Shown: positions 42,521 through 57,500, counted from the first letter of the stretch. The stretch: 64,000 nt of DNA from Melieria omissa (GCA_963971225.1 OZ020269.1:102422905-102486904), one strand, 5' to 3'. The notes: a model not told the origin generated them from the sequence alone. Made by a program: numbers and translations.

Positions 42521-45500
42521 GTAAGTTTCGATAAATGCGATTGTCGTTGTACATGTGTAGTTGTGGATCTTTTTATAAGTTCTTATTTAAAGAAAAGTGA
42601 CTAATTTAATTTTAAAAACATATCAAATTGGGCGATTTGTTATTCTTGCAATTGTTACGTTTTAGTGAGGACTAAACTATTTGGATTATTGTTGATCATT
42701 TAGACATTCGTATAGGCGACAGGAAATTACAATTAAGATAGGACAAATAGGTAGGACAAGATGTCGAGAGCTAGGTTAGGTTAGGGTGGCAACAGAGCTG
42801 CTCACATAGGGCAAAGATAGGCCCGTTGTGGTACTACATTTAAAGAAAGTGGCTGACCCCACAGCTACTCACCCCCCCGAAGGTGGAGGGAATCCATCGC
42901 GATTCCCTAATGAAGCGGGCTATGCCACTAATATGTATGGTCGACAGCTCTGGTAGATCAACCAGAAACGGGACCCCTAGATAGCGAAGCCTAGTCCTGG
43001 CCAAGGCCGGGCAGTGGCACATAAGGTGTGCAACGCTCTCCTCCGAGTCAACCGAATTGCAACTACGGCAGTGTTCGTTGTAGGGGAGACCCAGTCCCTG
43101 GGCATGTCTGCCGACGGTCCAGTGTCCTGTTAGTACCGCCATAGTGTTAGCGATAGCGCAAGAATTGTCTGGTTCGGTTGCGGTTTAGCGAAGGCCAGGT
43201 TTCTCGGGGAATCCTGTAAGCGCTTTCTTCCGCCCATGACCTGTTTGACAGGTGTAGATAAGCCGAGCTAACTATCCAACTATCAGCATAGGTGGATTGT
43301 TGCTTGTGGCGACCAAATTGTATGCCTTCTTAAAAAACACGAGTCTGTTGGAAATATCAATAGTCAGTCATGTAGTGCAGGAAAGCCAGAAGTCGCCAGT
43401 TCAAAGAGAACGTATTTCAAAGAGCACATCAAGATTCAGATCAAATTCACTGAGATGATATTAGAAAATATACAAAAGGTGTAAATTGGAAACAGTCTTT
43501 TTTTATGGCTATCAGGCTCACAGGTTACAACCAGTGAACGCGCTTTGAATACTGCAAAGATTATCAAAGACTGTCAGGAACGCCGTCTCCGCACACTGGG
43601 GTCAAGGTTCCTGGCAGACTTTCCTTGCGCGGCGATAGTTAAAATTTCGGATCTATTCTCCTTCATCAAGAGGTCGAACTGGTTAGCCCTGGACTGAGAG
43701 CTATTGGTTAGCTCCAGAACCTTCGAAGAACGGATTCACAATGGGCCAATTGGAAGTGCGGCTTCTGGATCGCACACATCCTTCCCTATCTAACCTAACC
43801 TATCAAAAACTCTGCATGACGACTAGTCGGGTTGGTACTTTCGAGAAACAAACACGTAAGAGTTCACACTCGGTGACGTGTCATGCTACTTGTGCCTAGA
43901 TTATTGGTTTCAGCACCTTCAAGTTACAACTAGGATACAGTCGAGTTCTGCATGAGTTTCAACAATCTTCCAACGTTTGTCCATTGATTGCATATACAGA
44001 GTTTTCCAACAAGAGGTGTTATTTTGGTATTCAAAGAGAAATGCCATTTTTTGAGATAAATGATCGGATGTTGATTTCATAACAAAGAGGAAGGTATGCC
44101 GTTAATAATGAAAAACAACATCAGCCCAATCGCCACCACAACCACGCTTACAGGACCATATCCTTTTCATGAAATTTTCCATAACCAAATCGCAAAGTGG
44201 CTGCCCTATGTCCTCGATAGCCTCGCGAATTCTATCTTTGAGGTCTTGAATCGACGCTGGGCTGTTGGCGTACACCTTATATTTCACGTGGCCCCAAAGG
44301 AAGAAGTCGCAAGGTGTTAAATCACAAGATCTCGGTGGCCAATTGTGATGACCTCTTCCAGATATAACACGATACGGAAACTTTTCCCGTAAAAGAGCAA
44401 TGGTTTCGTTGCTTGTGTGGCACGTAGCGCCGTCTTGTCGAAAGTAAACGTTGTCCAGATCAATATCATCCAACTCCGACCATAAAAAATCATTAATCAT
44501 CTCTCGATAGCGCAATCCATTCACCGTAACTGTTGATTCAACCTCATTTTCGAAAAAGTAAGGTCCAATGACCCCGCCGGACCATAAACCGCACCAAACA
44601 GTTACACGTTGCGGATGAAGAGGCTTCTCAACAATAACTCTTGGGTTTTCCGAGCCCCAGATGCGACAATTTTGCTTGTTGACGTAGCCACCCAGGTGAA
44701 AATGGGCCTCATCAGTCAAGATGATTTTTCGATTGAATTCCGGATCATTTTCATGCATTTCAAGGACCCAATCAGCAAAGACACGACGTTGTTGATGATC
44801 TGTAGGCTTGAGTTCTTGTGTTAACTGAGCTTTATAAGCCTTAAGACCCAAGTCTTTATGCAAACTACGGTGTAATGATGTTTTTGGAATGCTCAATTCC
44901 AAAGGACGACGAGGTCGACAAACCTGGGTTTTCTTCAACACTTTGAGCTACAGCAGCAATATTCTCAGTTGTTCTTGAGCGACGTGCACTGGTTTTATTC
45001 TTCACATCACTAACTTGTCCAAACACCTCGAATTTTTCCTCCAAATTTCTGTATTGCGGTCCGACAAGGTGCTTCACGGCGACCCAAAAATGCTTTAGTT
45101 TTGCGAACTGTGACTGCAAGATTTTCGCCATTTTTGTAGTGAATTTTAATAATTTCAATGCGTTTTTGAAGCGTGTATCGTTCCATTTTTAGTAATGGGG
45201 TAGTTTCTACTTGTCAAATGCCAAAGAATAAAAGCTTCAAAAGTGACAGCTACCGAAATACCGGGTGATTCAAAATAACACCTCTTGTTGGAAAACCCTG
45301 TATTAATCGCACAAAATGATTTCCAAAATATTTCTCTGTTCCTTAACCGTTTCGACCCCTAAGTCGGCCTTGCCTGAGAGCAACTTCACCTATTTATCAT
45401 CTTATAGTAAAAGCTCCAATTGATTTAATGGGTTTAATTTAAGTAGGCACAAACAAATTAATATTTTCAGAAGTGAATTAAAGCAAATTATACAAATTTT

Positions 45501-48500
45501 ACGGTTATTCCCAAAATAATTTCCAATAAATTCTATGGAAATGTAATGTTCTAATTAAGTCCACGAATTGGGCACATTTGATCAAACCCCTGTTTCTTTA
45601 ATAATGGATAATTATAATCAAAAAGTGGTCATTTTGTATTTTTCCATAAATTTTAAATAAGTTTTCTGCAACTAAAAAATATTTATACAAAATTTGTTTA
45701 ACCAGTTTTAAGCTTAAATTATTCAAAAGTAAACTAGCTCTAGAACTCTAACAACGAGGCGTGGCAGCTTCAAATGTCGTGTACACACTTCTTAGGTAAA
45801 TGTTTCAAGATTTAAATATCAAAAAGTAATATCGAGACACAGGGTGAAATTCGGGGTCGAAAGGGTTTAGGTGCAATTTTTTAGGCTGGGTGTGTGTCTT
45901 GTTCGGTTTTGGCTGAACAGTTTTTGTCAGCGTCTGATTGCTTTAATTGAATGGTCTTGTTTTCATTCTTTTTACAGTTTTTTGTATTATGTCCTATTTA
46001 AGAGATTGAATACGGGCTGCGAACGTAGCAAACTAAAACGCCTACTGGTCACGCTACTCCTTTTCCTCTTCACTCTTCCGCTACTGTGAGTTGCATGCCT
46101 TATTGAACATGTTCCTATCGACTCTACATAGAAACAGTTTCTTTAACATAAATGTATGTAAAATAGAATATTTAATGCTAGACTCTGTGTTTTCTTAGAT
46201 ATGCGCTGTGGAGGGCTTGGGAAATGTATCAAGCAATGTCGTCTACGACCACCGCCGATACCTCCAGACAAACTGAAAGTGTTCTGGATCAATTAAATGT
46301 ACTATTCCGTAAGAATTTCGATGAAATGAAAAAACTGTATGCTGACTCCGAAAATAGTAAGTAATAGTAAGTAAGTGAGCGTTGGTATGAACAATGCGAC
46401 ACCTGGAATCGAGCAATTGCAGGGCTGAACGGGCTATCATACATTTCGAAATTATTGATGAACTACATTATTTGATTCATAATTACGATTTGTAAAGCAA
46501 TAAGTAGATATCAATCGCTATCGCTTCGTTATAGGAAACTGTTTATTTGCGATTCGTTCAAGTTAGGGTTAGTTGTTTAGATAAGACTAGCACTCAGGGT
46601 TTGGGCGTGTTTTCTTCTGACGGCAGCAAATTGGTTTTTAAACGTTCTACATTCATAAGCAGAAGAGAGAGGAACAAAGTAAGATATTTTTTTAAAGCTT
46701 TCTTATGCTGGCACAAACTTGTGACCTTAGAAAGCAAAAAGCATATTTTCCTTGAAGTTTAGTTGTACCACATGGCAATTGTTTTCTCAGGAGGCGAATT
46801 GTCTTAACAGAAAAGTAACTCAAAGTCGATCATTGGCTCATCGTATGCGCAGGTACAGGCTGCTCTACTGGGTCCCAACATCCATGAAAAAAGCAGTCCG
46901 AGCGAATCTGAATGCCATTGTGACTTGTCGTCAAAACTATTTCACTACAGATGCAAAATTATGCTTCGGGACATTGCACAGTGATTCGTTCTGTAGACGA
47001 AATTCAAAAATGTCAAATATCAGAATTTAACGATTTTGATGTCATTTCAAAGGTAGAACTCCAACTAAGAGAACCCCAAAAAATCTGTGCAAAAAATTAA
47101 TTATTGTGTGTGCAAAAGATGCTCCAAGTGGGAATTTTTATTATCTGTTATCTGTTTTTTAAGCTACCAAGTAAAACAAAATTCATAAAAATATATATAG
47201 CAAAAAGTTACTAAAACTTTCCATATGGATTAAGAATTGATGTGTCCATTTTCGCTTATAATGATATTAAGAAAAAATTATTATTATAAAAATTGTTAGC
47301 AAAAAGTTACTAAAACTTTCAATATGGATGAAGAATTAATGTGTCCATTTTCGCTTATAATGGTAATAAAAAAAAAAATATTATAAAAATTTTTAGCACG
47401 AAGTTACTAAAACTTTCAGTCTGGAAGTTCAAGTCTCATAAAAATATATATAACAAAAAGTTACTAAAACTTTCCATATGGATTAAGAATTGATGTGTCC
47501 ATTTTCGCTTATAATGATATTAAAAAAAATAAATTTATTATTATAAAAATTGTTAGCAAAAGTTACTAAAACTTTCAATATGGATGAAGAATTAATGTGT
47601 CCATTTTCGTTTTCAATGATTTAAAAAAAAATCATAAAAATTGTTAGCACGAAGTTATTAAAACTTTCAGTCTGGAAGTTCAAGTCTCAAGCATTGTCAA
47701 ACTACAAAACGTTAAAAAAAATCAAAATGTAGATTTCAATTCAGCAGACCATGATTAACTAACACATCAAATTTGATTAAGAACAGACCACTCCTAATTT
47801 TGTGCCGCGGTTGTATGAAGTCGAACCACTGTGCATTGCGTCTAGAAAGACAATCTAAAAGTGTCAGAAAACTCGTCCAGAATTTGTCTCAGAGCACAGC
47901 AAATGGCGTTGTCACTAAAATTGGAATGTGGCAAAAACCTCAAATATGATTTTACATAAAGTGGTTTTCAGTTCATACCAACTGCCCAAATAATCAATTT
48001 TTACAATATCGCTTTCAAATTCTGATGCCTTCATTCTTTACTTAACAGCTATTGTTGGCGATACCGTTGAGCGTTTGAAGCATATAAACTATACCGATTT
48101 TCCAGTAAATGTCACTGACGTGATAGAATACAAAAAAGCTCTCGCACTATACTTTGCGGGAGCTATGTATATTGGAGATAGTAAGCGTTTCTTGGGGTGT
48201 TTGTTAATGCATTATTATTATTAAGTTTTTGTTTAGATTTTCGACAAACTTATCGTGCGGCCAACAAACAAAGTGCACCCAATTTCCAGTTAGAGAGAGC
48301 TCTGTTACGAGCGGAAGATCCTGAAAAATATAATACGCATCTCGAAAAGGTAGGTGTCGCTGTTGAATGTTCATTCGATTGTACATTGGCAGAGTTGGGG
48401 AAAAAATATGACAAATGAATTTCTAAACCCAATCTACGATGAGTCTTGACCGAGCTGAGTCTTGACTGAGCTGAATTTGAAGGCAATACAGCTGCTGTGC

Positions 48501-51500
48501 TGAACGAAAAATGTCAAGAGTTGTGGCCGGTCCATCTCCATCGATCTGTCTGCGAATATTACACACAACCCAACTGGTCGGTTGAATGACCCTCTGTCTA
48601 CAAGTGTGTCGTGTTATGAGGAACTTTGATGTTGAATGAAGAAGAGTGGCAAGCAGTATTGCCATACCGAGTCAGACAAACCGAAACACGACATTACTGT
48701 CTCAATGAACATTGAATACATTTTAACGTGACTCTGTTATATCTTTTTGATTGAATTATGCTTGCAACAAAACAAAGGCGGTTCATATTGAGGACTATGC
48801 GGAAACACTTATAGCTATTTTCGAAATCCTGGATCGTTTGAACATGACACCATTAACTAAGTTGACAAGTGAAGATAACATAAGAAGAGTTTTAAGAAAT
48901 TCGCAAAAGGCTATTCTACTACACTTAGACGATATGGGTAAGTGTTTGTGCTCATATCGGTGCCTTCATTCGTAGACATCGAATCACTATCTGACACTGG
49001 CTACATATACATATGTTACTAAATAGGTACAAGTTAACGTTAATGTTTAACTTATTACATACATGCTTCAGATATAATTTGAGTTCGATCATATCATTTC
49101 AATATACAATTTGCTAAGGATTTGCCCAACAACTGTGAAAATGACTATAAACTGGAAAAACAATGTCAGTCAGTAATGATTGAAATGATTTTAAATATCC
49201 AACTGGGCATGGATTCAAGTAATGAACAAGTAGTCCTGGTTTTATTATCAGAGTTATGTACCACTTAACACTAGAAAGACCATTGCGGTAGTTTTGATGG
49301 TTTTTTCATTTTTAAATATCAATTTTTTCTTGAGTTATTCTATTAACTTTTGCTCTGATGAAATTAAATTTTTTATTGGGTTCTACAATTAGTTCTACAA
49401 TTAGGATTATTTTTTATTTGTATTTGATTTTATTAAGAATACGATACATTAAGTGCAGTAAGAACTAAGTATTTTAAGGGGGTCGTCTACGTAGCGGCCC
49501 GATTTTCGAGCCTTTTCTTTCAAAATTTATTACGAAGGAACGAAAATAGATATTCACTCACTTTTTTTGTTTTTTTTTGTTTATTTAATCGTAATCTGTC
49601 AAGTGGCAAGATAATAAAAATTATATTTTTACATATTCGAGTGCGGGATGACCTTGAACCTGCCGTTATCAGAATTTTGATATCAATTTCCCTGCAAGAT
49701 TTTGGGCCAACCACGTAACCTACAACAAAAAATGAAACTAATATATAATTGATATTACATCAGCTATACTGACACGAGCTTTTTGTAAAATTCAAAAATC
49801 TCTCGAAATGGTGGACATTTTTGAAAAAAAAAGTTATTTCTTCCTTTTTTTTTCAAATGTCTATTGCCTGTTATAATAAAAAAAAACAATATACAATAAA
49901 CGCATAGCGACAGGTTTTCTGAGCAAGTAAAAAAATCGAAATCGAATCGATACGTGTAAAACTTTTCTTAAAATCGTGCAAGTAAGTTAGAAAAATACGA
50001 CTTTCGGGAAAACGCGTTCCAAATGAAAATTATGTAAAACAAAAAAAAAAAACGATTTTTTAAAACTTTGTACGTAGACGACCCCCTTAATTCCACTTCA
50101 ATCAGACTAAAATTTCTCCAATCAGAATTAAACTTAAATCTATCAATTACAAAATTGAATTAATTACAATTACAATTAGCCAAATGCGATGTGTACATTT
50201 CGAGTTATCAGCAGATATAACACCGTGCGACAGAATTTTTCATACCGGAAAAAATCCCTATGGGCGTGAAACTAGAAACCAAACATAATAATACTGCGTA
50301 CTCAGTTTTTCATTTCTACATCCTTTGTACTTTTAAAAGGTGTAAAGTTCTTTTCCTTTAAAATAATAAAATTTAAAAATAAAAAAAAAATATAAAAAAT
50401 ACTTAAACTCGTTAGAATATAGCAATATGTATATAGAATGAGAGAGAAAAGGCTCAAGAATTTAAATAAAATTTACTTTTTATCTATTTGTAACAACAGG
50501 ATATGAAAAATGGTCCTTTGAAATTTTTAATCCTTTATATCCTTGAAAATTTATATAGTATGTTAAAACCCAAAATCTCCTTGATCACGTGTCAAAATTT
50601 CATTATTCTCGCTTCATTGATTTTGTATTTTTTTTATTATTTGAAATACTGATACTCAAATAAATTAGAATTTTTGTACTTCATTAGTATTGCCGCTTCC
50701 GTCTTTTTTAAAATAACTTTCGAACCCAATAAAGTTAGAGTAGACACGCATTTTTTTTCCTTAACTTACTGACATATTTTGAGCCTTAAAGTTCAATAAA
50801 GACAACTTTGTCAAAACTCGACACTTTTCATATCTTCAGCATTGCACAAGCGCAATAAATTCCTTGAATTGTGTATGTCCTTAAAATTTTTAAGTAAGTT
50901 TTAAATACGAAAAATGAAAAATTAAGTATGCCAGTTTAGTATGAATGACCTCTAGTTTCATGCCATTCATATAAACATTTAAATGGTTCTCGACAAAAAT
51001 ATTTTTTTGTTGCACTATTAAATTCTAAGAAAATTGTTCTCGCATTAGAGAGTCAGTAGCCGATCTTGGTGTCACGTTCGGATCGGTACCGAGCGTTACG
51101 AGCTCGGCTATAGGGCGTCTTTAACTTGGTCCTTCTATCAGAGACTTGGACTGCCTCTTTGTCGTCGACCTTCAACTACCGCCTCAAACACATGTTAGGA
51201 CCATTATACAAAATACTTAATATTTTCACTAAAGACTGTTACGAGTTCTGGGTACTTCTCAACTCAATCGAACAAATTTCAACTTTTAATAGAAGCACAA
51301 CTCAAGAAAGTTGCGAACGCGCTAGATCGGGAACTTGACAATGCAAGGGCAGAAGCCAGTGATACCAGCCAAAGCCGGGCAAGGCCGTGGAGTCTCTTTC
51401 TTAGCTTGTGGGCAACTCTGGTACGTAGTGTCGTTGCCGTTACGCTTTGCCACTTTTCAAATATCGAACTAGGCTATTTGCTTTCATTTTTAGCGCGAAA

Positions 51501-54500
51501 TATTTTACATATGTTTGTGTGTCCACATGCATATGCACGACTTCGCCTGGATGCCTCTGTCTATTCACTTTTTTATCACAATTTGCGACGCGTCCTGGAT
51601 GCCCAAATGAGGTGACTAACAACATTCCACATTAGCTCACAATGCGGACTTGAGACGCGCATTTTCGCTTCTTAAGTGGCGTTCGTTGGTAGTTCGATTC
51701 CGTTGAAATACTTTCAGGACAAGCTGTTTCGAATAGATTGTATGCACATGTATGTAGGTATGTATGTATGTGTATGAGAAAAGTGAAACGCAGCTTTTCA
51801 CATGTCAACCGAATAGCGATAATTACGCATAACTTGAGTGCTTTATTCGCCAAGAACCCATTGTCGTACCCCACACTGAGGTGCCAGGATATATTCACTT
51901 TCGTATGAAGTGCGTTACGCCCACAAGGAGGCGTGCCAGATATGAAAACTATATCTGGAGATTTTCAGCCCATGATTAGACCAGCTGTGGCCATCCATCC
52001 GTCTACCCGTCCCTATGTCTGTCCGAAAGTTAGTGCGCACAATAACCCACAACGTAGTTGAACTATCGAGTGAAATGTATACAATTTGCTACGAACCCAT
52101 CTCCGAGGTACGAGGCTTCGACTCAGCACTCTATAAAAATGTAGTTTTCTATGCATGTCACGCCTCATTCTGGACGTCACAAGCTGTGATACTTAAATGA
52201 ATATACTCAGGCATCCAGCTCAGAGTACGTGTATTCGAATGATTTCAACAAAATCATAAGCAATTCGAAAATCTTGATGATACATACATACATACATATA
52301 TGTATATGTATATACATGAATATAAGCATAAGTCTATACGTATGTAAGTGTATGCATAGGTTTTGTTCTATCTAGTCCCATGGTACCAACACGCAGTTAT
52401 ATGCCGCTCTTGCAGAGCTTTCAATGCCCGATTATTCAATTTCAGCTTGCGATCTTATTACTCATATCCATATTTTCTGGTCTTCCCGGCTTCCATTGTC
52501 GTGTGCCCGGTAGGGCTTTTGGAGCCCGGATTCTGTCGGTGTAAGTATGATTTGCCCTTCGAACATAAAAAAAATAACCGAAGCGTGCGTTCGTTTCGAA
52601 ATGTTGGTCTCACAAGGACAATATGGCTGATCCTCCTATCAATAATCTTAATCGGACTTATAGCCATGTACCAATTCCTCCTTGGAATGCTGCTATACAA
52701 GATCAATTGCAAACACAAATCGTAAGCACCTGTATCCTTTTGGCCTGTAAAAATGAAGACTTGTCGAAAAGTTCGCAAACGTCTAAGCTATCAATCGAAC
52801 AAAACCATCCAACTGTAAATGTTTAAATGAAATTTGAGTTTTTTAGAAAACTTTGCTGAAGGTTGTTGTTGATGGTAGAAGTCGAAGTTGAGGTGTAAAA
52901 GTCAGGAGGGATTCAGAAAACGAATTTGGGGGGATTTGAAAAAGCAATTTTTTTTAATATTCATAAAATGCCTTTTAATTTGTATATAGTTTTAAAGTCG
53001 ATCCTAAATTTAAAAACCTCCACCACTGGTAGAAGCATTCTTTGTTTCAAACATTAGTCAATAGTTTAAGTCAAAATAGAAAGTGAGAATTTGTGAGGTG
53101 AAAAGTTTACATTTGAGTATTTGAGTACTTTTACTCAATATTGCTCTTTCAATTTTTAAAGGCCACATAAGAAAATAGTAAATTTCCAAACTACAATTTC
53201 AAATAAAAATGTGTTTAGAAGTTTAGTATTTTCATCTGTGAGAGATCATAAACGAACTTGATCAGTCAGGCCTTGTTACAGTTGAGCTGTATTCCTAAAC
53301 GTCTGATGTGCTGCATAAGTACAAAGTAGTATGTTTCTAAACGCAAACAAAAAATGCAGCACGTGCAGCATTGTTCCTAAACGCAGGCATCAAGTAATCG
53401 ATAAGCATCGGAAGCGTAAACTGCTCATCACAAATTTTGGCGTTGCGCTCATGTTTCTGTGTGCAAGATGGCGGAGTCGCACTGGAATTTGTGGGCAGCG
53501 ATTAATCGTTTTCGGCTCCTCAGTTATTCAATGTATTTTGCGTTGCTGTATATTGGTTCACTAGCCAAATCCGAAAATAAGTTCAACGTATAATTTGTTA
53601 CGACTTCCATCTTCATTCACAATGTTGCGCACAAAATGAATTCCTAAACAAAATAGTGTTGCCAATCTGATTTATGCAAAGCATTGCAGTAGCATTCAGA
53701 AAATGTTTCAATGCGGCAGTAGTGATACAGCTTAGGATTACAGCCTTGTACACTTGTCTTGTTCAAGTTGAATCGGTTAAATAGCTTGAATGACTTTTGC
53801 GAACTTTTGCAAGAAAACATCAAAGATTGCAAATAATTTACGAGTTTGAAATTATGAGAAATTTCAATTTAAACTTATTGAATGGTTCCGAGTTGATTGA
53901 GCACGAGAAAGGCACGAGAAAGGCTGATGTTAGCCATGTTCGCTGCATCCGAAATTACAATATGAAGGTTAGGTTAGAGAATAGATGTGTTGGGTCCATA
54001 GTGATTCCATTCAATGCACAATAGAAATATATGTGTGTTGTTCGATCTGATAATGTGACTTCGTTTGAATGTGTTCCGTGTTTTACCGAACAACCCGTTA
54101 CGACCTACCGAAAAAAATCTCTCTAAGGGCCTCTAATTTGCGCGAGTCTTCTCTGGTTGGTCACTTTGAGAGATGTCAGGGCATCCAAGCCTTAGTCCTT
54201 CTACCGGAGACACGGTCTTCCTCTTCGCTGTCGATCTTCAACATCTCTTTCGCCAGAGTTTTATTGTTCATACGGGACACATGGCCAAGCCAGCGTAGCC
54301 ACTGGATGTCGATTACCCGTACTACGTCCATGTCTTTAAACTGACCATACAGCTTGCTAATGTGGTTCAATAAACGTATTTTTTTTGCATAAAAAAACAC
54401 AAAGTTTGTTCTCCATAATCTGAGCTCAACAAGAACTAAATAATTAAAAAAATTTAAAGAGAATTAGTCCTTTGTCAATGTGATAGCTTACACATCCACA

Positions 54501-57500
54501 AAGGATTACAAGGTTGGAAAAGTCAAATTGAAAATTGAAGTTTCTTTGATTTCAACTTGGGAATATCACAGCTAAAATTTTTACAAACTGAAATCACTGT
54601 TGATTGGCATTAATTTGTATTTATTTTCAGGCAACGCAAGCAATCTATTGGAGAGTATATGGCTGAAAATTGCAAGCCAAACGAAACCCTGTATGTGACG
54701 CTGTTGGGTTATGGCGGAATTCCAAAGCTGAATATGACATCGTTTCCTACCGAGGCTGTTGAACAACTTAAATGTGTTTATTGCAACTTCACCACAATGG
54801 TGGGGGATCTCATTCCAATAGATCGGTTGCTTCAAATGGCCGAATTAATTGACGAACCGTTTCGGGCATTGAATTGGCAAACACTGCAGGGCGATTTCCT
54901 GAAACCCATAGTTATGAAACCAGAGCCGAATGTTTTAAAAGGATTCAACTGTCATCTTATCGTTCAAGAAATGGCTTACAATTATTCAAGGAAACACATG
55001 ACAAGGCATTATGATAAAGTGACAATGTACCACGACAAATTGATAAAATATTTTCAACCGGATTTAAAAACATTACTTGCAAATTTTTTGACTGGCGATT
55101 TATATGGATACATGTTTTATGACAATGAGACAGTGCGGTTACAAGAATTTCAAACGGATCCCTTTCCGGACATTGAATCCATTTTGGTGGCCAACTTTGA
55201 TGATTACATAAAAAAAGTCAATGACCACTTGTACACCAATTTAACATCGTGCGAGTATTTGCTACCGAAGACCATGGGAGGATGCACGTGCGATATAATG
55301 GCACTGGTAAGTCGAACAACTAAACATGTGATGTACCATGGCGCGGTGGCTCTCGAAGGAATGCATAAAAAAGGTGACCAGATAGCAGTGATAGGGATGT
55401 CTCAGCAACTGTCAAAGAGATCAATGATCTTAAAATATTTTGTTTACCACGCAGCAATTGTTCGCCACGATCATGCGACTTGATATTTCTCGATTATTTT
55501 CCGTGGGCTTACACCAAGTCCTTAGTCTACGCTAGCAAGCCAACCACTTTGCTCGAGTACGAGGCCAAAATTCGGGTTGCCTTGCCATTGCAATAAGGCC
55601 GTGTATATATTGAACGGAGTCATCAAAAATTGGACCGACCGTTTCAAGTGCTGCCAGCGAAATCGAGGCGGCCTTTTGACTGATGTGCTCTAAAGCAGTG
55701 GTCGGCAAAGCTTACTCCTATGAGCAGTACGCTCAGTACACGTATACAGTACGCTCTCTCAATCAGCCGTTGTTCAGGTATAATTTACACAGTGGAGAGA
55801 AATTGCACTGCGCTCACTAACACCATCTCATTGTAAATTTTGCCGACCACTGCTCTAAAGCAGTTACTCATACGAGCAGTACGTTCAGCACACGCATTCT
55901 TATGCTCTTTCAAGCAGTCGTTGTTCAGACCAGCGATTAAGCGATGTGAAACTGGGAGAGCCGGTAGAAATACATGCACAGAATTACACTAATATTATTG
56001 CAAAATTGCAACCTTGGGGCCTACTAGTAGGCCCCAAGCTTGATCAGAAACGTAGTTTTTCCTCCATATAAATTTCTAAAACGGGGTTGTGCTTGTTGCT
56101 TGTTGTTAGCTTTGTGTTCTTTGGTATATTTTTCATTAATGTTTACATAATGAAACCAAAAAAGTTCATGTGTTGGCATTTAATGCAGAAAATTAACGAG
56201 AACATACTTTAAAAAGCAAATAATTGAAAGGAATCCCTAATTCCTAATATCGGGAAAAGAGCAGACACAGTGAAGAGCTGATCACTGCCAACACACACGG
56301 ACTGTGTACGTGATTTGCAAAAAACGCACAAAAATCGGCTTACTCTCCCAGTTTCACATCGCTTAATCGCTGGTTCAGACAGCAACGAAGCAACACGTGT
56401 GGTGGCTGCGTTGATTTTTGTCTTGTGTACGCTGCAAGAAATTTGATGTATGAAAAAAATAGATGCTTTTGTTTTTGTAGTTTTTGTGTGTATGCTTTTT
56501 TGTGTTGGCGATTGGTTTCTTATTCGGTTTTCAGTTTAATTTTATACAGTGTAGAAAAATTACTCTGCGCTCACTAACACCATCTCATTGTCAATTTTGC
56601 CGACCACTGCTCTAAAGTCAGAATCAATTCGATAGCGCACACCGTTGTTGTTTTATTCAAATATCTTGTATTGTTCCTATCTGGTCACCCCACATGTGTT
56701 AATGTCTTAATGTCGGCTGTATTGTATCGGTGCAGACGATTTGGTGATTCACAATTAGTCGACCAACGAGTCGATATAGTTGTATGCTCAAATGGTTCCC
56801 ATCCATGATGTGAGAGAGACCAAAATTTTGAACACGAATGCTTGTGTGTCTCTCGTGGAGCTTCGTTTTTGTGGAGCTTCATTGTGGTAGTGTGTTATGG
56901 GTTCAGACACGATGACACTCGAACGGACAATAGTTAAATAGATGGGAATATATATGCTGTGGTGCTCGAAGAAGCTGATCTTATGACACAATGGCAATGT
57001 AAAGCTTCATCGAACTAAAATTTATCCAAACGATATTTGCAGAACGGATTTTGGATCTACTCGTTTATCATATTTTTCTTACTACTGCCTATTCTTCTGC
57101 TGAGCATGTGCCTAAGAATACTTTACAAGCCTCCATGCGATGGATCGGAGTTAATCAAAGACACGAAAGTCAAACAGAAAAAACAAACAAAACAAACAAA
57201 ACAAACAAAACAAACAAAACAAGCACCCGATGCGTACGAAACGCGATGCGGTTGTGGATGTGTACGTAGATTTATGAGTACTTTTACGATGTCTTAATTG
57301 AAGGTCTTAAATTTGAATTTTAGCATTTACTTGTGGATCCCCCCAGAGACCGATGCTGTTGTGGATGTGTGCGTATAATAAGCCATGTACACCCAACTCT
57401 TTTTTTTTACACGGTAGATACGTTCCGTGTAAAAAAATATATTGTAAATTTGATGATACGTTCCACAATTAAAAAAAATAGGAAAATGGACGTGTGGCAA

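Larger units (their letters stand above)
55307..57042. other. Gene C intron 11
   Basis: 1.7 kb, mostly occupied by the tandem and nested hAT-like elements at 55696-56609; the rest shows no feature. Confidence 0.5.

Noticed and set aside
42840..43142. Zinc-finger gene on the - strand in gene C intron 2
   Set aside because: The Cys/His motif and neighbours are those of a non-LTR retrotransposon C-terminus, truncated at its 5' side.
48197..48418. Stand-alone small protein starting MFVNALLLL
   Set aside because: The hydrophobic start is intron sequence; the supported part is exon 6 of gene C after acceptor tttgtttag at 48236, ending at 48349.
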